DNA of 64,000 nucleotides from Nageia nagi. Its lineage: Eukaryota; Pinophyta. How positions within the stretch are numbered: position 1 is the stretch's first letter; each line of letters begins with the position of its first letter. Of the stretch, positions 33,787 to 45,129 are shown piece by piece. The stretch spans positions 7,254,001 through 7,318,000 of the forward strand of contig JBITNC010000001.1 in NCBI GenBank assembly GCA_050084985.1, given 5' to 3'. Below the pieces are notes generated by a model that made no database searches, was not told where the DNA came from, and saw only the letters and a list, made by a program, of their open reading frames with translations. The position numbers and the translations under genes were made by a program.

Positions 33787-34868
33787 GGAAACACATTAAC
33801 ACCAAGAGTAGGTATTTTATAATTTATAATAATTTATTTTTTATTTAAAGTAATTTTCACCATTTAAGATCCTTGGAAAGGTCAACTTGAATGAACTTGT
33901 GCTTATGAGGTCGAATAGAAAAAAATTTATGTTGCTCCATGAATATTAATTTACTTGTAGGAGATAATAAGTTTTGTAGGAAGGGCCATAATGGTATAAT
34001 AAGTTTAAGGAATTCTATCCATATGAACACCTGCAAGGAGACATTATAAAAAAGTATAAAGTTTCAAAGTCACAATTAGAAAATGATGACGTTGCTTTAG
34101 ACATAACATGGACCCTTTCCAATTATGGTATTTACATGCTAAGGATAAAATAAATAAAAGAAGAAAAGGACCTTAGTAAGATTTTGAATACCCTTTACCT
34201 TGATGCCACAAGAATGGTAGGTTGTATTAACCCATTAATGAAAAAGAGAAAGATTTGGGATTTGACCAAGGAAATACCTAGTAAAGGCATATTGGTCTAA
34301 CCACTTACAAGCATTTTTAAAATCATTCATGGGTAAAATAATATTAGGGTTAGAGGAGTTATCTCATAGAAGACTTTTGGTATGAATTTCCTTAGATGCT
34401 TACTTTGGGCCATAGCTCTCATGTATAATAGCTGCAACATAAGTTAAAGATACTAGTAGAGAGGATGTACTTTTAAAAAGAAATAAAATTGCTAAAGATA
34501 GAGTTCATGTAAGGTACCTACAATAAATACCAACTAGTAATCATTCCCATAAAATCCCAAAGAGAAGATGGTTTAACATATAGTAGCATTGAGAAAGATA
34601 TGTGAAAATCCTAAAAGATTATGATAATTATTATCAAAACTCAAAATCAATAAACTTCAATTTTAAAGATATACACCAAAGAGGATTTTTGTATGTTAAA
34701 TGTTGCTATTAATTATTGTGTCACAATTCCCCTATCATCTTTTTTTTTATCATTCAAGATAAAATTGGTATCAATCTAACTAATTTATCTATTTGATTCA
34801 TCTATACATTCCTACATGAAACTTAAAATGATCATATATATACCTTATACGAAACTTTCACTACTTTT
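33787..34868. other. Interval without recognisable gene
   Basis: AT-rich flank of the gag-only element. I see stop-filled frames only, no repeat pair and no RNA gene. Confidence 0.5.
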
Positions 34869-35302
34869 TATTAAAGGAAAAATATCCAAAATACCCCTAT
34901 AATTTCACATAATATCAAAAATACCTTTACCTTTTTTCAAATATTAAAAAATAACCTCTAGAAATAAAAATAAAGAGAAAAATAAATGCATGAATAAATA
35001 TGGAATAAAAACCCTAAATTAAAGTACAAAATTACAAGGGTATTTTTGGTATTACACAAAATTATAAAGGTATTGGTGTATTTGGTATTACACAAAATTA
35101 CAAGGGCATTTGTGTATTTAGTATTATTTAGTATTATACAAACTATATTATTTAATAGTTTAATAGAGGTTTTCCTATTCTATATTTGTTTATGTATTTG
35201 TTTTTCTTTCTCTTTTTATCTCTAAGAATATTTTTTATATTTAAATTTTTTTTTTATACTATATGAAATTATCAAAATATTTTGAATATTTTTCCTTTAT
35301 TA
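34869..35302. mobile_element. MITE-like element with 42-bp terminal inverted repeats
   Basis: 34869-34910 and the complement of 35261-35302 align over 42 bp with about eight mismatches (shared core AAAGGAAAAATAT and ATAATTTCA). The interior is AT-rich with a duplicated GGTATTACACAAAATTA motif (35050-35110), part of which is also complementary to the left end. There is no coding capacity. Flanks are AT-only, so a TA or TTA target duplication is possible but cannot be proven. Confidence 0.6.
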
Positions 35303-35504
35303 TATATGATTACTATATAATTATTTTCGTATCTTATATTCAATTATGTGAATAAAATATCATTATATTTATAAATATCTCATTGATTCCTTAAGTTTAT
35401 TTTTCTTTATCATTTTAACATTGAATAATAATTTTCACCATTCTATCAATCATCAATATTAATTATTAAATCTTTCAGAATGAACCAAAAAATAAATAGA
35501 ATAA

Positions 35505-35581
35505 ATGAAATGACCTACAACCTATACATCAATTTACAAAAAATATTTTGAATAGTGAGTATAGGTTGTAGGTCATTTCAT
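35505..35581. repeat. Perfect 23-bp inverted repeat (hairpin)
   Basis: 35505-35527 (ATGAAATGACCTACAACCT..) and 35559-35581 (..AGGTTGTAGGTCATTTCAT) are exact reverse complements of 23 bp, separated by 31 bp. RNA from either strand would form a long stem-loop. No target duplication is evident. Confidence 0.9.
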
Positions 35582-35619
35582 ATAACAACCATAACTTTGG
35601 TCCCATTCCTATGGCAAAG

Positions 35620-36345
35620 GTCGATGATGCTGCCTAGACCACGAACACTCATGACGAATTAGGGAGGAAGTAGGGACTTGGTGTTTAGAGTATTAAGTAA
35701 TTTTTTTCACTCAACTCACTAAGCAAAGAGTATTTCCCCAATGACTAATAAGCTCTTGCAAATGGCTAACCTTTAGAGCGAACTTGTTAACTTAATCATT
35801 AATATGAAACCAAATATCTTAGAAAATGGTGAGATTGTCAGCCAGAGAAAAATCAATAGAAGGAACTTTCCTAGAAAAAATAACTATGTTCCACTCTTTC
35901 CATAAATGGAACATAATTCTAATCCGAAAAATATTCCTAAAAGATTCTAAATGCAAGGAAAAATCCAAAGGATCTCTAAGGAGATTATACAACCAGGAAA
36001 GAGGCTATTTCAAAAATGGTTGGAAAAAGGAATTCATCCAAGTTTAAGCCTTTTTAGCTTTAGCATAATGCCAAAATAAATGCAAAACAAACTCTTTAGA
36101 GTTACAGAATGGGCATTAAGGGCTAAGAACCACCAAGTGAGGAAGCCTATTCCCTACAGGAAAACCATAGAATAGAAAACTCCATGCAAAATAAGCCTAC
36201 TTAGGTTTAATATATTTGGCCCATAGAATCTTGAATCGAGCGCTCCACTAAGAAATAGTGGAGGATAGACACCATCATTCATTAAGCTTGGAAACCATGG
36301 GAAGATTGGGAGAAAGCCAATTATAACCCATCTTAGTATTGTAAT
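35620..36345 (-). pseudogene. LINE-type RT C-terminal (zf-RVT) relic
   Basis: On the minus strand from about 36340 the reading gives LPMVSKLNEWWCL, RFKILWAKYIKPK, FYGFPVGNRLPHLVVLSP and CPFCNSKEFVLHLFWHYAKAK (about 36130-36070), then WNIVIFSRKVPSIDFSLAD. This is the zinc-binding region at the C-terminus of plant LINE reverse transcriptases and their domesticated relatives, where a CxxC...H...C pattern is expected (here CPFC...HLFWHYA with the last Cys replaced by Tyr). The RT palm is absent in the window, so it is a 3' fragment. Several stops. Confidence 0.7.
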
Positions 36346-37028
36346 TAAAAATTAGAGTACATTGCTTATATTTTTTATTTTACTTATTCAATATAAAAAA
36401 TGTGTTAATTACGTATATTATATCTCAACGTTGCTTCACATGTTAATGTCAACCTTTTTACTATCATGTGGTACCATATATACTATTTATTAAATAACAA
36501 TAAGCAATTTCATTAGAGTTTGTAAGTTGAAATTGAAATTTGATTATATGAGAAAATCCTTAGTCTAGCAATTGGTAGTGTATATGAGTTGTGATTATGA
36601 GGTGATATTGGATGAAGATCATACACTTACTAGAAGAAAATATCATTTTATCATAACCTTTAAAATATCTTATTATTATCCTTAACACTATTAATGTGTG
36701 ATTAATTATCTTTTTCAAATTAACATAATTCATAAACATTTTAACAATAAAATAAATGTATGAAATAGATACTTATAATAACAAGTATTCAATCTTATTA
36801 TTTCATCATGAAATTAAAATATAATATATTTTAAAATTTGATTAAGAAATATAGTATAACTCATAAGAAGTTTTTAGAATATATTACAATTTTAAATAGA
36901 TAAATATTGGGGTTTGAAATTTTATTTTTTAAACTCTTTGGTTACTAAAGATTCATATTTTTTTATTGAAGTTTGTCCCCTGATACAAGGCACCATGAGC
37001 TCTTAAGCTTAGATCCATGACTAAGGTG
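36346..37028. other. Interval without recognisable gene
   Basis: AT-rich spacer between the LINE relic and the LTR element at 37034; nothing identifiable. Confidence 0.5.
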
Positions 37029-37033
37029 CATCC

Positions 37034-38104
37034 TGTAATGTCCCCAAATTTGTAAAATGTCCACTTTCTCTCCTCTTAGAGTGTGACGTTCATGGCAAAG
37101 GAGGAGAAACCAAATATAAATTAATTTAGGAGTATTTTATTAATATTTGGCATTTATTTTTGTAACCAAGGCTAAAGAGACCCTTGAGGCATTCACCCTT
37201 GGATTTTATTTAATTAATCTGGCTTAATTATTTGTAATTAATGCAATATTAGTCTCTCATAATGGGACATTGCATTTATGAGCCATTGATCTTATAATTT
37301 GGCATCTTTAGGCAACCATTGTGGGACATTGGGCTTCCTGGGTCCCTAGATGATTTAATTTATCATCCCAAGACACTAGAAGAGGGACATTGCACTTTGG
37401 GTGATTCCAAGGTATGAGAGATCTTATTATAAAAGGAGATGGGATGCATCATTTGGGGGATGCTGGAAGATCATCATAGTTTATCTCTTTTCGGGGGTTA
37501 GCAGCTAGTGGAGTTGTAGCTTTCTAGCTAGCTTAGTGTGAGAGCTTGAGCCAGTGTGGAGGAGTTCTTACCTAAGCTAGGATAGTAGCTTGAGCCAATG
37601 AGGTGGAGTTGCTAGAGTAGCTCAAGCCAGTGTGGTGGAACTATTCTCTACCTAATCTAGATTTAGCTAGTGGGGTAGATCAAAATCTAGCTAGTGTGAC
37701 CATATTCCACATCTAGATCTAGCCTGCCAAATCAGTGTGAGGAGGCACGTCCTAGATCTAGACTAGCTAAATCAATGTGAGGAGGCTTGTCTAGCATTGT
37801 GGAGAAGAGATTAAAGAACTTACAGGGCTAGATCATCCAAATCTACTTTATGAGGGCAAACATCCCCCTTCTTGAGCATTTAGGTATTTTTCCTTGAGTA
37901 TTGTACTTATCCATTTGGGACGTCCCAGAACTTGAAGAATAAAATTCATTTTTGGCTCTATTTCTTGTTCAATTTGCAGATCTGATTTGAATTGAGCTAG
38001 ATAGAAAAATATAAAAATATATATAAATTCCTAAGTAGTGATATTTCAAATTTGGAATATTACACTAACAAAAATAGCATTTTGTGAGTTTTGGGGATAT
38101 TACA
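37034..38104 (+). repeat. 5' LTR of the gag-protease element
   Basis: TGTAATGTCCCCAAATTTG at the start, TTTTGGGGATATTACA at the end, 1,071 bp. The terminal inverted repeat is long (TGTAAT-TCCCC / GGGGA-ATTACA). It contains repeated AGCTAGTGTGG/GAGGAG words around 37500-37800 and matches 40557-41651 at about 93-95% by eye. Confidence 0.95.
37428..37435 (+). promoter_or_regulatory. LTR TATA box, gag-protease element
   Basis: TATAAAAG, with the same sequence at the equivalent place in the 3' LTR (near 40952). Confidence 0.6.
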
Positions 38105-38105
38105 G

Positions 38106-38118
38106 TGGTATCAAAGCC
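38106..38118 (+). other. Primer-binding site of the gag-protease element
   Basis: TGGTATCAAAGCC, one change from the initiator tRNA-Met complement, 1 bp after the 5' LTR. tRNA-iMet priming is usual for copia and for several Ty3 lineages. Confidence 0.88.
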
Positions 38119-38274
38119 TATTTTCCTACTAACCTGTACTAGCTCATCCTGCCCAAGATCCATAATTACTACTTGAGAGGAAGAAGTGATCTTGATTACT
38201 AGCCAAGCTTGGAGGAGAGAGACGTAACAGATCTGGAGGGATCTGAAGAGTGGGAGGAAGTTAGACAAGGGAAC

Positions 38275-39280
38275 ATGGTCGATTCCAACATAGCCATCCT
38301 AGATGCATTAAGGAAGATGATGGAGCAATTGTAGATACTCACATCCCAAAGAGGGAACCAGACTCCACCACCCAGCTAGAAGAATAGAAACGGCCAAGGA
38401 GAGAGCTCATCTGGGGCTAGATCTTGTTACTAGAAGTTTATACCTATTCCACCTAAGCCTCTTTTTAGAAAAGAGGAAGATCCAAAGGAGATCTATCGAA
38501 GACATCGAGAGAGGCTCGACCAATTATTTGATGAGTACATGGCCAAACTAGTAGAGTATAGAAACATCATATCTTTCCAAGAATTTCATGGACAATTGGA
38601 GGGAGGACAAGGAGGATGCCCACCTATCTTTAAGGAACCATTGCAAAAGATCTAATTGGAGAAATTTGATGGAGGTGTAGGGATCTCAACAAGAGGATGG
38701 ATTCACTAGCTCCAAATTACCTATCTTTCAATTCCATGGCAGAAGATGAGGCCATACATTTTGCCACACTCTCCCTAAAGGGATGAGCCTATGAGTGGTG
38801 GCACCATGGATTGAAAATGTTGGGACATGACCAGATCTCAACTTTTGATGAATTTTGCCAAAGGTTGCTGGAACATTTTGAAAAGAAGATTGAAGAGAGT
38901 TACTTCCATGAGCTCACCAAGATCCAATAGAAAGGTACAGTTGAAGAATATGCAAATGAGTTTATGAATGTCTCTATTATGGTTTTAGATCTTTCAAAAG
39001 CTAAAATATGGCTATGTTCATGGAGGGTTTGAATGAAAATATCAAAGCATCTGTCAAAGCATTTGAGCCAAATAATCTTGATGAGGCAATCAGAAGGGTC
39101 GTAGCACTTGAATCAACCAATTTGATTTGAGGGAAGAGCAATCAAGGAAGGACACAACCACCCCAACAACAAATTATGCCAGTAAGTAAAATGAATGGGA
39201 GCCAAGGAAGGCTCATGTCTCCACTAAGGAGAAATGCATGGTCATTAGAGCAGACACAGAGGGATTAGGAGATCTCACAT
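38275..39280 (+). pseudogene. gag relic of the gag-protease element
   Basis: Reading begins at ATG 38275 (MVDSNIAILDALRKMMEQL, then a stop) with a Lys/Glu-rich stretch (EEDPKEIYRRHRERLDQLF). The capsid block is spread over frames: LEKFDGG, YEWWHHGLKMLGHDQISTF, FCQRLLEHFEKKIEESYF, GTVEEYANEFMNVSIMVLDL (38790-39000) and, one frame over, FMEGLNENIKASVKAF, LDEAIRRVVALES (39015-39118). These are the expected Ty3 gag steps. Five or more stops or frameshifts disable it. Confidence 0.82.
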
Positions 39281-39286
39281 TATGAA

Positions 39287-39859
39287 ATGAGAAGAAGGAA
39301 ACTGTGCTTTATCTATAGAGGATCATGGGACCTAGGCCATCATTGCAATGGGAAGGTGCAACTCAGTTATGTAGAGGTAGTGGAGATGGAGGAACCTGAA
39401 TTAGATCTATGGAGCATTTTAGAATTTATGGAAGAGTTTTCCACTCACGACACCTTGGCCACCATTAGTGGAGCACCCCATTGCCCCACATTGCACATTT
39501 AGGGAAGAGCTCTAGGAGAAGAAGTGACTATTGTTATCAATGGAGGGGCATCTCACAACTTCATTGATGCTTTGTTTGCTACTAAGAAATGAGTAAGGAT
39601 GGATGTTTTTAAAGGATTCAATGTGGCTAATGCTAACAACCAGATCTCATTTTGTAATAAGGTGATTAGACAACTTCCAATTGAGACCAATAATTACTCC
39701 ATGAGAAGTGATTTCTATGTATATCCCATGGGAGGGACCTTGCATACGGTCTTTGGAATTCAATGGTTGAAAACTTTGGCAGAGATTAGGACAAATTATG
39801 ACACCTTGGAAATGAAGTTCTTGGAAAATGGAAAGGAGGTCATCATGAGAGGATTGTAG
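39287..39859 (+). pseudogene. Zinc-knuckle remnant and aspartic protease of the gag-protease element
   Basis: One frame with two stops (near 39500 and 39590). It begins with MRRRKLCFIYRGSWDLGHHC, a CCHC-knuckle relative in which the second Cys is Tyr. The protease follows: EEVTIVINGGASHNFIDALF, where the catalytic DGG is NGG (AAT at 39539-39541, a single G-to-A change from GAT), then ANNQISFCNKVIRQLPIETN, SDFYVYPMGGTLHTVFGIQW, LKTLAEIRTNYDTLEMKFLE and GKEVIMRGL. It is complete in length but active-site dead. Confidence 0.85.
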
Positions 39860-40540
39860 GGTAGCAATAGGGCCACTTCACAAGCCCATCAATTGGAAGT
39901 AATAGAAGATCCAAAGCAGCAACATCTAATCATTCCTCACATCCCAAATAGAACTACCATGCAAGGCGTCACCCAATCCCAAGGTAACATGCCCACATTT
40001 GCTCAGCCACTAACGAATTGGTTAAGAGTGTTCTTTTTCTAGATAATAAGTTGGAAGTTGATTGAAGATTAGAAACAAATGATAATACTTGCTGGTTAGA
40101 TTTACTTCTCTTTGGCATATATGTCCCTATTACAAGCATATTGCTGCAAAAGTTTTTGGGACAAATTGTCCATCATCTTGCTTAAAATGAGAAATAAAGG
40201 GATTAGAGATTTGGTATTACTTCATCATACTTTTCCTTATGAACCACTCAGCCACTTAGACCATTGGGATGTTGGGACGAATGTATTCATGCTTGTTGAA
40301 ATTACAAATTCTCCCTCCCATCATGTGATGCAGTCTTGGATAGAAGATAACCCACTAGCACTCCTTGATTTCATTCAGGACTTGGAAGTTGGGTTGTGGA
40401 GCTATGAAGGTAGACATTTTGGCCATCACTTGCAACAAAAAATTGAAACTCTTTCTCCTTATTCTTTCATCCACATTATAGCTTTTTAGGATGGGAAAGA
40501 GAAGGGCCAATTTATCTTGAGTTGCTTGGGGACAAGCAAT
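39860..40540 (+). pseudogene. Unrecognised C-terminal region of the gag-protease element
   Basis: The interval between protease and polypurine tract includes a 125-codon open segment (40112-40489) with LSIILLKMRNKGIRDLVLLH, FPYEPLSHLDHWDVGTNVFM and WIEDNPLALLDFIQDLEVGL, ending FGHHLQQKIE. After a frame change it finishes with GPIYLELLGDKQFRKGRLV directly at the polypurine tract. That ending recalls GIFLELLRGKQFKDGGLV in element A and LEXLKGKKFEEGLLV in element B. In complete Ty3 elements the integrase C-terminus or chromodomain would end here, but I cannot match it to those. Possibly the surviving tail of a larger polyprotein. Confidence 0.55.
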
Positions 40541-40542
40541 TC

Positions 40543-40554
40543 AGGAAGGGGAGA
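40543..40554 (+). other. Polypurine tract of the gag-protease element
   Basis: AGGAAGGGGAGA two bases before the 3' LTR. Confidence 0.85.
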
Positions 40555-40556
40555 CT

Positions 40557-41651
40557 TGTAATGTCCCCAAATTTGTAAAATGTCCACTTTCTCTCCTCTT
40601 GGAGTGTGACGTTCATGGCAAAGGAGGAGAAACCAAAAATAAATTAATTTAGGAGTATTTTATTAATATTTTGCATTTATTTCTGTAACCAAGGCTAAAG
40701 AGACCCTTGAGGCACTCACCCTTAGATTTTATTTAATTAATCTGGCTCAATTATTTGTAATTAATGCAATATTAGTCTCTCATAATGGGACGTTGCATTT
40801 ATGAGCCATTGATCTTGTAATTTGGCATCTCTAAGCAACCATTATGGGATGTTGGGCTTCCTGGGTCCTTAGATGATTTAATTTGTCATCCCAAGACACC
40901 AGAAGAGGGATGTTGCACTTTGGTTAATTCTAAGGTATGAGAGATCTTATTATAAAAGGAGATGGGATGCATCATTTGGGGGATGCTGTAAGATCATCAA
41001 AGTTTATCTCTTTCTAGGGGTTAGCAGCTAGTGGAGTTGTAGCTTTCCAGCTAGCTTAGTGGGAGAGCTTGAGCTAGTGTGGAGGAGTTCTTACCTAAGC
41101 TAGGATAGTAGCTCGAGCCAATGAGGTGGAGTTGCTAGAGTAGCTTAAGCCAGTGAGGTGGAGTTACTAGAATAGTGTGGTGGAACTATTCTATCCCTAA
41201 TCTAGATCCAGCCAATGGGGTAGATCTAGATCTAGCTAGTGTGGTCATATTCCACATCCAGATCTAACCTACCAAATTAGTGTGAGGAGGCATGTCCTAG
41301 ATCTAGACTAGCTGAATCAGTGTGAGGAGGCTCATCCAGCATTGGGGAGAAGAGATTGAAGAACTTGTAGGGCCAGATCATCCAAATCTACTTTATGAGG
41401 GTAAACATTTCCCTTATTGAGCATTTAGGTATTTTTCCTTGAGTATTGTACTTGTCCATTTGGGACGTCCCAACTCTTGAAGAATAAAATTCATTTCTGG
41501 CTATATTTCTTGTTCAATTTGTAGATCCGATTTGAATTGAGCTAGATAGAAGAATATAAAAATATATATAAATTCCTAAGTAGCGATATTTCAACTTTGG
41601 AATATTACACTTTAACAAAAATTCCATTTTGTGAGTTTTGGGGATATTACA
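40557..41651 (+). repeat. 3' LTR of the gag-protease element
   Basis: 1,095 bp, starts TGTAATGTCCCC and ends GGGGATATTACA, followed by the CATCC duplication. It has an extra GAGGTGGAGTTACTAGAATA-like duplication near 41155-41175 relative to the 5' copy, explaining the length difference. Confidence 0.95.
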
Positions 41652-41656
41652 CATCC

Positions 41657-43251
41657 ATGCTATCAAAATCCACTAGGAGCATGATCCCCACATCATTCTG
41701 CATCTACCATCAACTCGATATGATTTTAGGTATCTTTCAACTTTTAGGGCCAAAGAGTTTTGAACTTGGATGTCCCATATCTGAGAACTTTGAACTACCC
41801 ATGTCTCAACTCTCCTATCCATCAATTCATTAAAGATCCATTATGGGATAATAAGAATAATATTTTTTAATAGCTCTTCCTATAGTATTAAGAGAGAAAA
41901 GGAAGGTTTTTACTTTAATAGGGAGATATATATTGTTGACTAATTTATTTTATCAAGAGAAATCTTAGGATAATTACAAATAAATTATAATATTTTTATA
42001 TAGTAATTTCTTCTAGTTAAAAAGGAGGGCCTTTGGATTTAAAATCGAAATAATTAAATAATTAAAGTAAAATACTAGATAAATTATAGAACAACATTAC
42101 AATTGAAGTGCAAAACATGCATATTAAATCATATATGAATTGTATTTTAACTTCTATAACATAAATAAAAATTAAATAAGAATTTGTTGATACTAAAATT
42201 GATTAAAATAATTAATTTGATATTAATTATAATAAATATTGAAGATAAATAAAATAAAATAAAAGACTATATTCACATAAATAAGATCTAGGTACTTCTA
42301 TGCTCTTAATCTATGAATTTTGAATTCAAATGACTATAAAACTATCATTTACCTATTTTGTATCGATCAAAATCCAAATTTGGCCTCCACATGATCAAGA
42401 CAACTCACTCCTAGAGTTTGAACCTCCATTCCCACATGTATGGTGCACTAATGTATGACAATGTATTGTATATTATGATGCACCTACATACAACTCTTCT
42501 CTTTGAAATCCTTCAAATTTGTATCTATCATAAAGGTTATCTTCCAAGGTTATTAGACCTGACTACAATCACTAGACCAAAAAGGACCTTTGGTGGTAGT
42601 TTATAACTAACCCTAAAGCCCTTTATAGACAACTATCCATCTGTTGCCTATGAGCCCATCGCTAAAAGTTGACTCTATGGTGGCAATTAATAATCACTTG
42701 CCTATGGTTGCATAAATTACCATCTAAGGACATTAGGATGTGACTATTAACCACTCCCTTAAACTATAAAGTGTTGGTTAAAATCATTGCTTAATAATTA
42801 CTTAAAAAAATAGGCATAATCTAGAAGCATTCTTCTATTAGAAAATCTGATGGAAGATTGCTTCTAGACTACACCTCGATTACTCAAGGTACACTACCCT
42901 TATGGCTCAATCATAGTGCTAGCCGTGGGCTATTGGAGGATGGCATAATGGGAATGACCAATCATAATTAAATCTCTTAGCTCATTCATCCTAGTCCAAG
43001 ATTAGTGACACCCAAAGGAACACCTAACCACACCTCTATAGTGGTCCAATCTATGGATATTTGATGTACTACCTTTTTCATGCTTGTAATGAATATGTCA
43101 AAAAGGGATAAACTATCAAAAAATGATAAAATGATCTTATTAAAACTTTGAATCATTTGAGCATAATTGTGTTGATTCTATAGGCATCCTTAATCATTTG
43201 AGTATAATTGTAGAGCATATTTGAATCATATTGTACTTACATTTGTGTTCA
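41657..43251. other. Interval without recognisable gene
   Basis: AT-rich with no recognisable domain. The 62-78-codon open frames near 41597-41833 and 42418-42606 show nothing family-like; the first begins inside the LTR. Confidence 0.5.
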
Positions 43252-44075
43252 TGTTCCATCTACATTACATAATATTCATGTCTAAAAATGGGACTCAAAA
43301 TATGATGACTATTGTAATAAACCTATCAAAAAGATACAAACTACCTTTTTCATACAATCATACCACTGTTGAACCAAAGGAGGTGTCTAATATTATAATT
43401 TGAAGTTTAATATACTAGCTTTATAAAAATCATATGCATGTAGAAAAAGGAACCCAAAAGTTAATTATTGTTGTAAAAAACCTATCAAAAAGTTAAAAAT
43501 TCCTTTTTCATACAATCAAACCATTTTTGAACCAAATGAGGTGCCTAGTATTACAATTTGGAGTTTAATATACTAGATTTCAAAAAGTTATATGCTTGTA
43601 TAAAAATGAACCAACCCAATAATTTTTCAAAGTGTCAAAAGTAGTTCAAAAGTGACAAGTTGGCCTCATCCACTATATGTTCTAAAATGATGAAATTGTT
43701 CTATATGAAAATTTTTCAAAGTGTCACATTCCATCTACATTACATAATCTTCATGTCCAAAAATGAGGCCCAAAAGCTGATGACTATTGTAACAAACCTA
43801 TCAAAAAGTCACAAACTACCTTTTTCATGCTTGTACAATTAGACCATTGTTGAACCAAAGGAGGTTCTTAATATCACAATTTGGAGTTTAATATACCAAC
43901 TTTCTAAAAATCATATGCTTGTAGAAAAAGGAGCCCAAAAGATGTCTCAAAATAGGGCATAAAAACTAGCTTGGATAAGGAAAGAAATTGTCCAACCCAA
44001 ATTTTCTAAGTATAAAAAACTAGTCCAAAAGTGATAAGTTGGCCTCATCTACCATATGTTCTAAAATGATGTAAT
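43252..44075. repeat. Diverged tandem/higher-order repeat
   Basis: A ~170-190-bp unit with CTATCAAAAAG, ACTACCTTTTTCATAC, TTGAACCAAAGGAGGT, CAATTTGGAGTTTAATATAC and TCATATGCTTGTAGAAAAAG occurs three times (about 43252-43440, 43441-43600, 43735-43935). A second block, AAAAGTGACAAGTTGGCCTC...CTATATGTTCTAAAATGATG, recurs at 43645-43695 and 44030-44070. A partial copy lies at 43060-43110. Confidence 0.8.
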
Positions 44076-45129
44076 GTACCATATTATATGAAATAATATA
44101 AATATATTATATTATATGAAAAAATGATATCATATGATCTAAATATATTTGAAACTTCATGAAGTACAATAACTAGACTTCCATTAAAAAACTACTTAGA
44201 TCCATTTTTCTAAGATGTAGTTTTTGGCCCAATGTATGGCTGTCGGCATTTAAAACATTTGTTAAATTTTATTATCATAAAAGTATGAAAAATACTTGAA
44301 ATTTAGATAAATAATTTAAATTCCAACAAATAGGGAATTGAACCAAAGACTATGTACATAAGACCCTTGTAATTTTTTGATGAGCACAATGACATGATGC
44401 ATGCTTTCAAGTAACATAACTGTACCATATAATAACTACACCATATAAAAGAGTCTTTCTCAATGATATGAAGTGAAATAACATATGATATGATATAAAA
44501 ATCAAGGATAAACATGAAAATACACCAACATATGATATGACATGAAAAACAAGGATAAGCAAGAACCAACATCACAACCATTAGTATGATTCAATTATAC
44601 ATATCCAAGTATATCACATATCAAAAGTATGTTACATATACAAGTATATTGCATCAAAATTATTCCTTATAAGTATATTTTAACTATATTTAACATTTTT
44701 AAAAAACCTCACATAAAATCTATAAAAATAACTATGGAGGGAGAGGAGTTTTTAGAGCTTCTTGTAAGGAGGATGATTGTGCTAAAAAAGGAGGTCTTGT
44801 TATTATGTCCATCTCATTGTTCCTTCTAAACAAGATTACTTACTTTACATGGATTATAATCATAATGACTATTGAGTAACCTTAAGAGTATTTAGGGTCA
44901 ACATTGATCACCTTACCTTTAACCAATATGTTGTTGATCACTAATGGCATTTTTGGTGGTGTCACTTCTAGTCTTTTATTGGAGACCGATGATATCTCTT
45001 TTGATATTTTTTTTTGGAAACCTCATCCATTAAAATGATGATTCATTTTTGTTGTATCTTTTAAAGAATTATATTCCACTATGATTGTTTGACAACAAGG
45101 TATATTCCATTCTAATTATGATATATATG
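44076..45129. other. Interval without recognisable gene
   Basis: AT-rich; contains a short TATATTATA-type stretch near 44090-44150. The 92-codon minus frame at 44303-44581 is hydrophobic by composition and has no recognisable family signature. Confidence 0.5.

Larger units (their letters stand above)
37034..41651 (+). mobile_element. Complete gag-protease-only Ty3-like LTR element with CATCC target duplication
   Basis: 5' LTR 37034-38104, primer site 38106, gag, CCHC remnant, protease, an unrecognised C-terminal region, polypurine tract 40543-40554, and 3' LTR 40557-41651. CATCC precedes (37029-37033) and follows (41652-41656) the element. The internal region is 2.45 kb and holds no RT, RNase H or integrase motif, so it depended on another element for these. 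Its LTR ends (TGTAAT/ATTACA), protease style (YPMGG...VFGIQWL) and pre-PPT peptide link it to the A/B elements at 22432-30409. Confidence 0.93.

Noticed and set aside
34190-34260. Phrase LYLDATRMVGCIN recalling a SET-domain methyltransferase
   Set aside because: Too short, and the expected NHSC block and post-SET cysteines are not found next to it.
43252-44075. CRISPR-like repetition
   Set aside because: Units are long and diverged without short constant repeats and unique spacers; the sequence context is a plant nuclear genome.
44303-44581. 92-codon minus-strand frame, hydrophobic
   Set aside because: Explained by AT-rich composition; no signal peptide pattern or family motif convincing enough.
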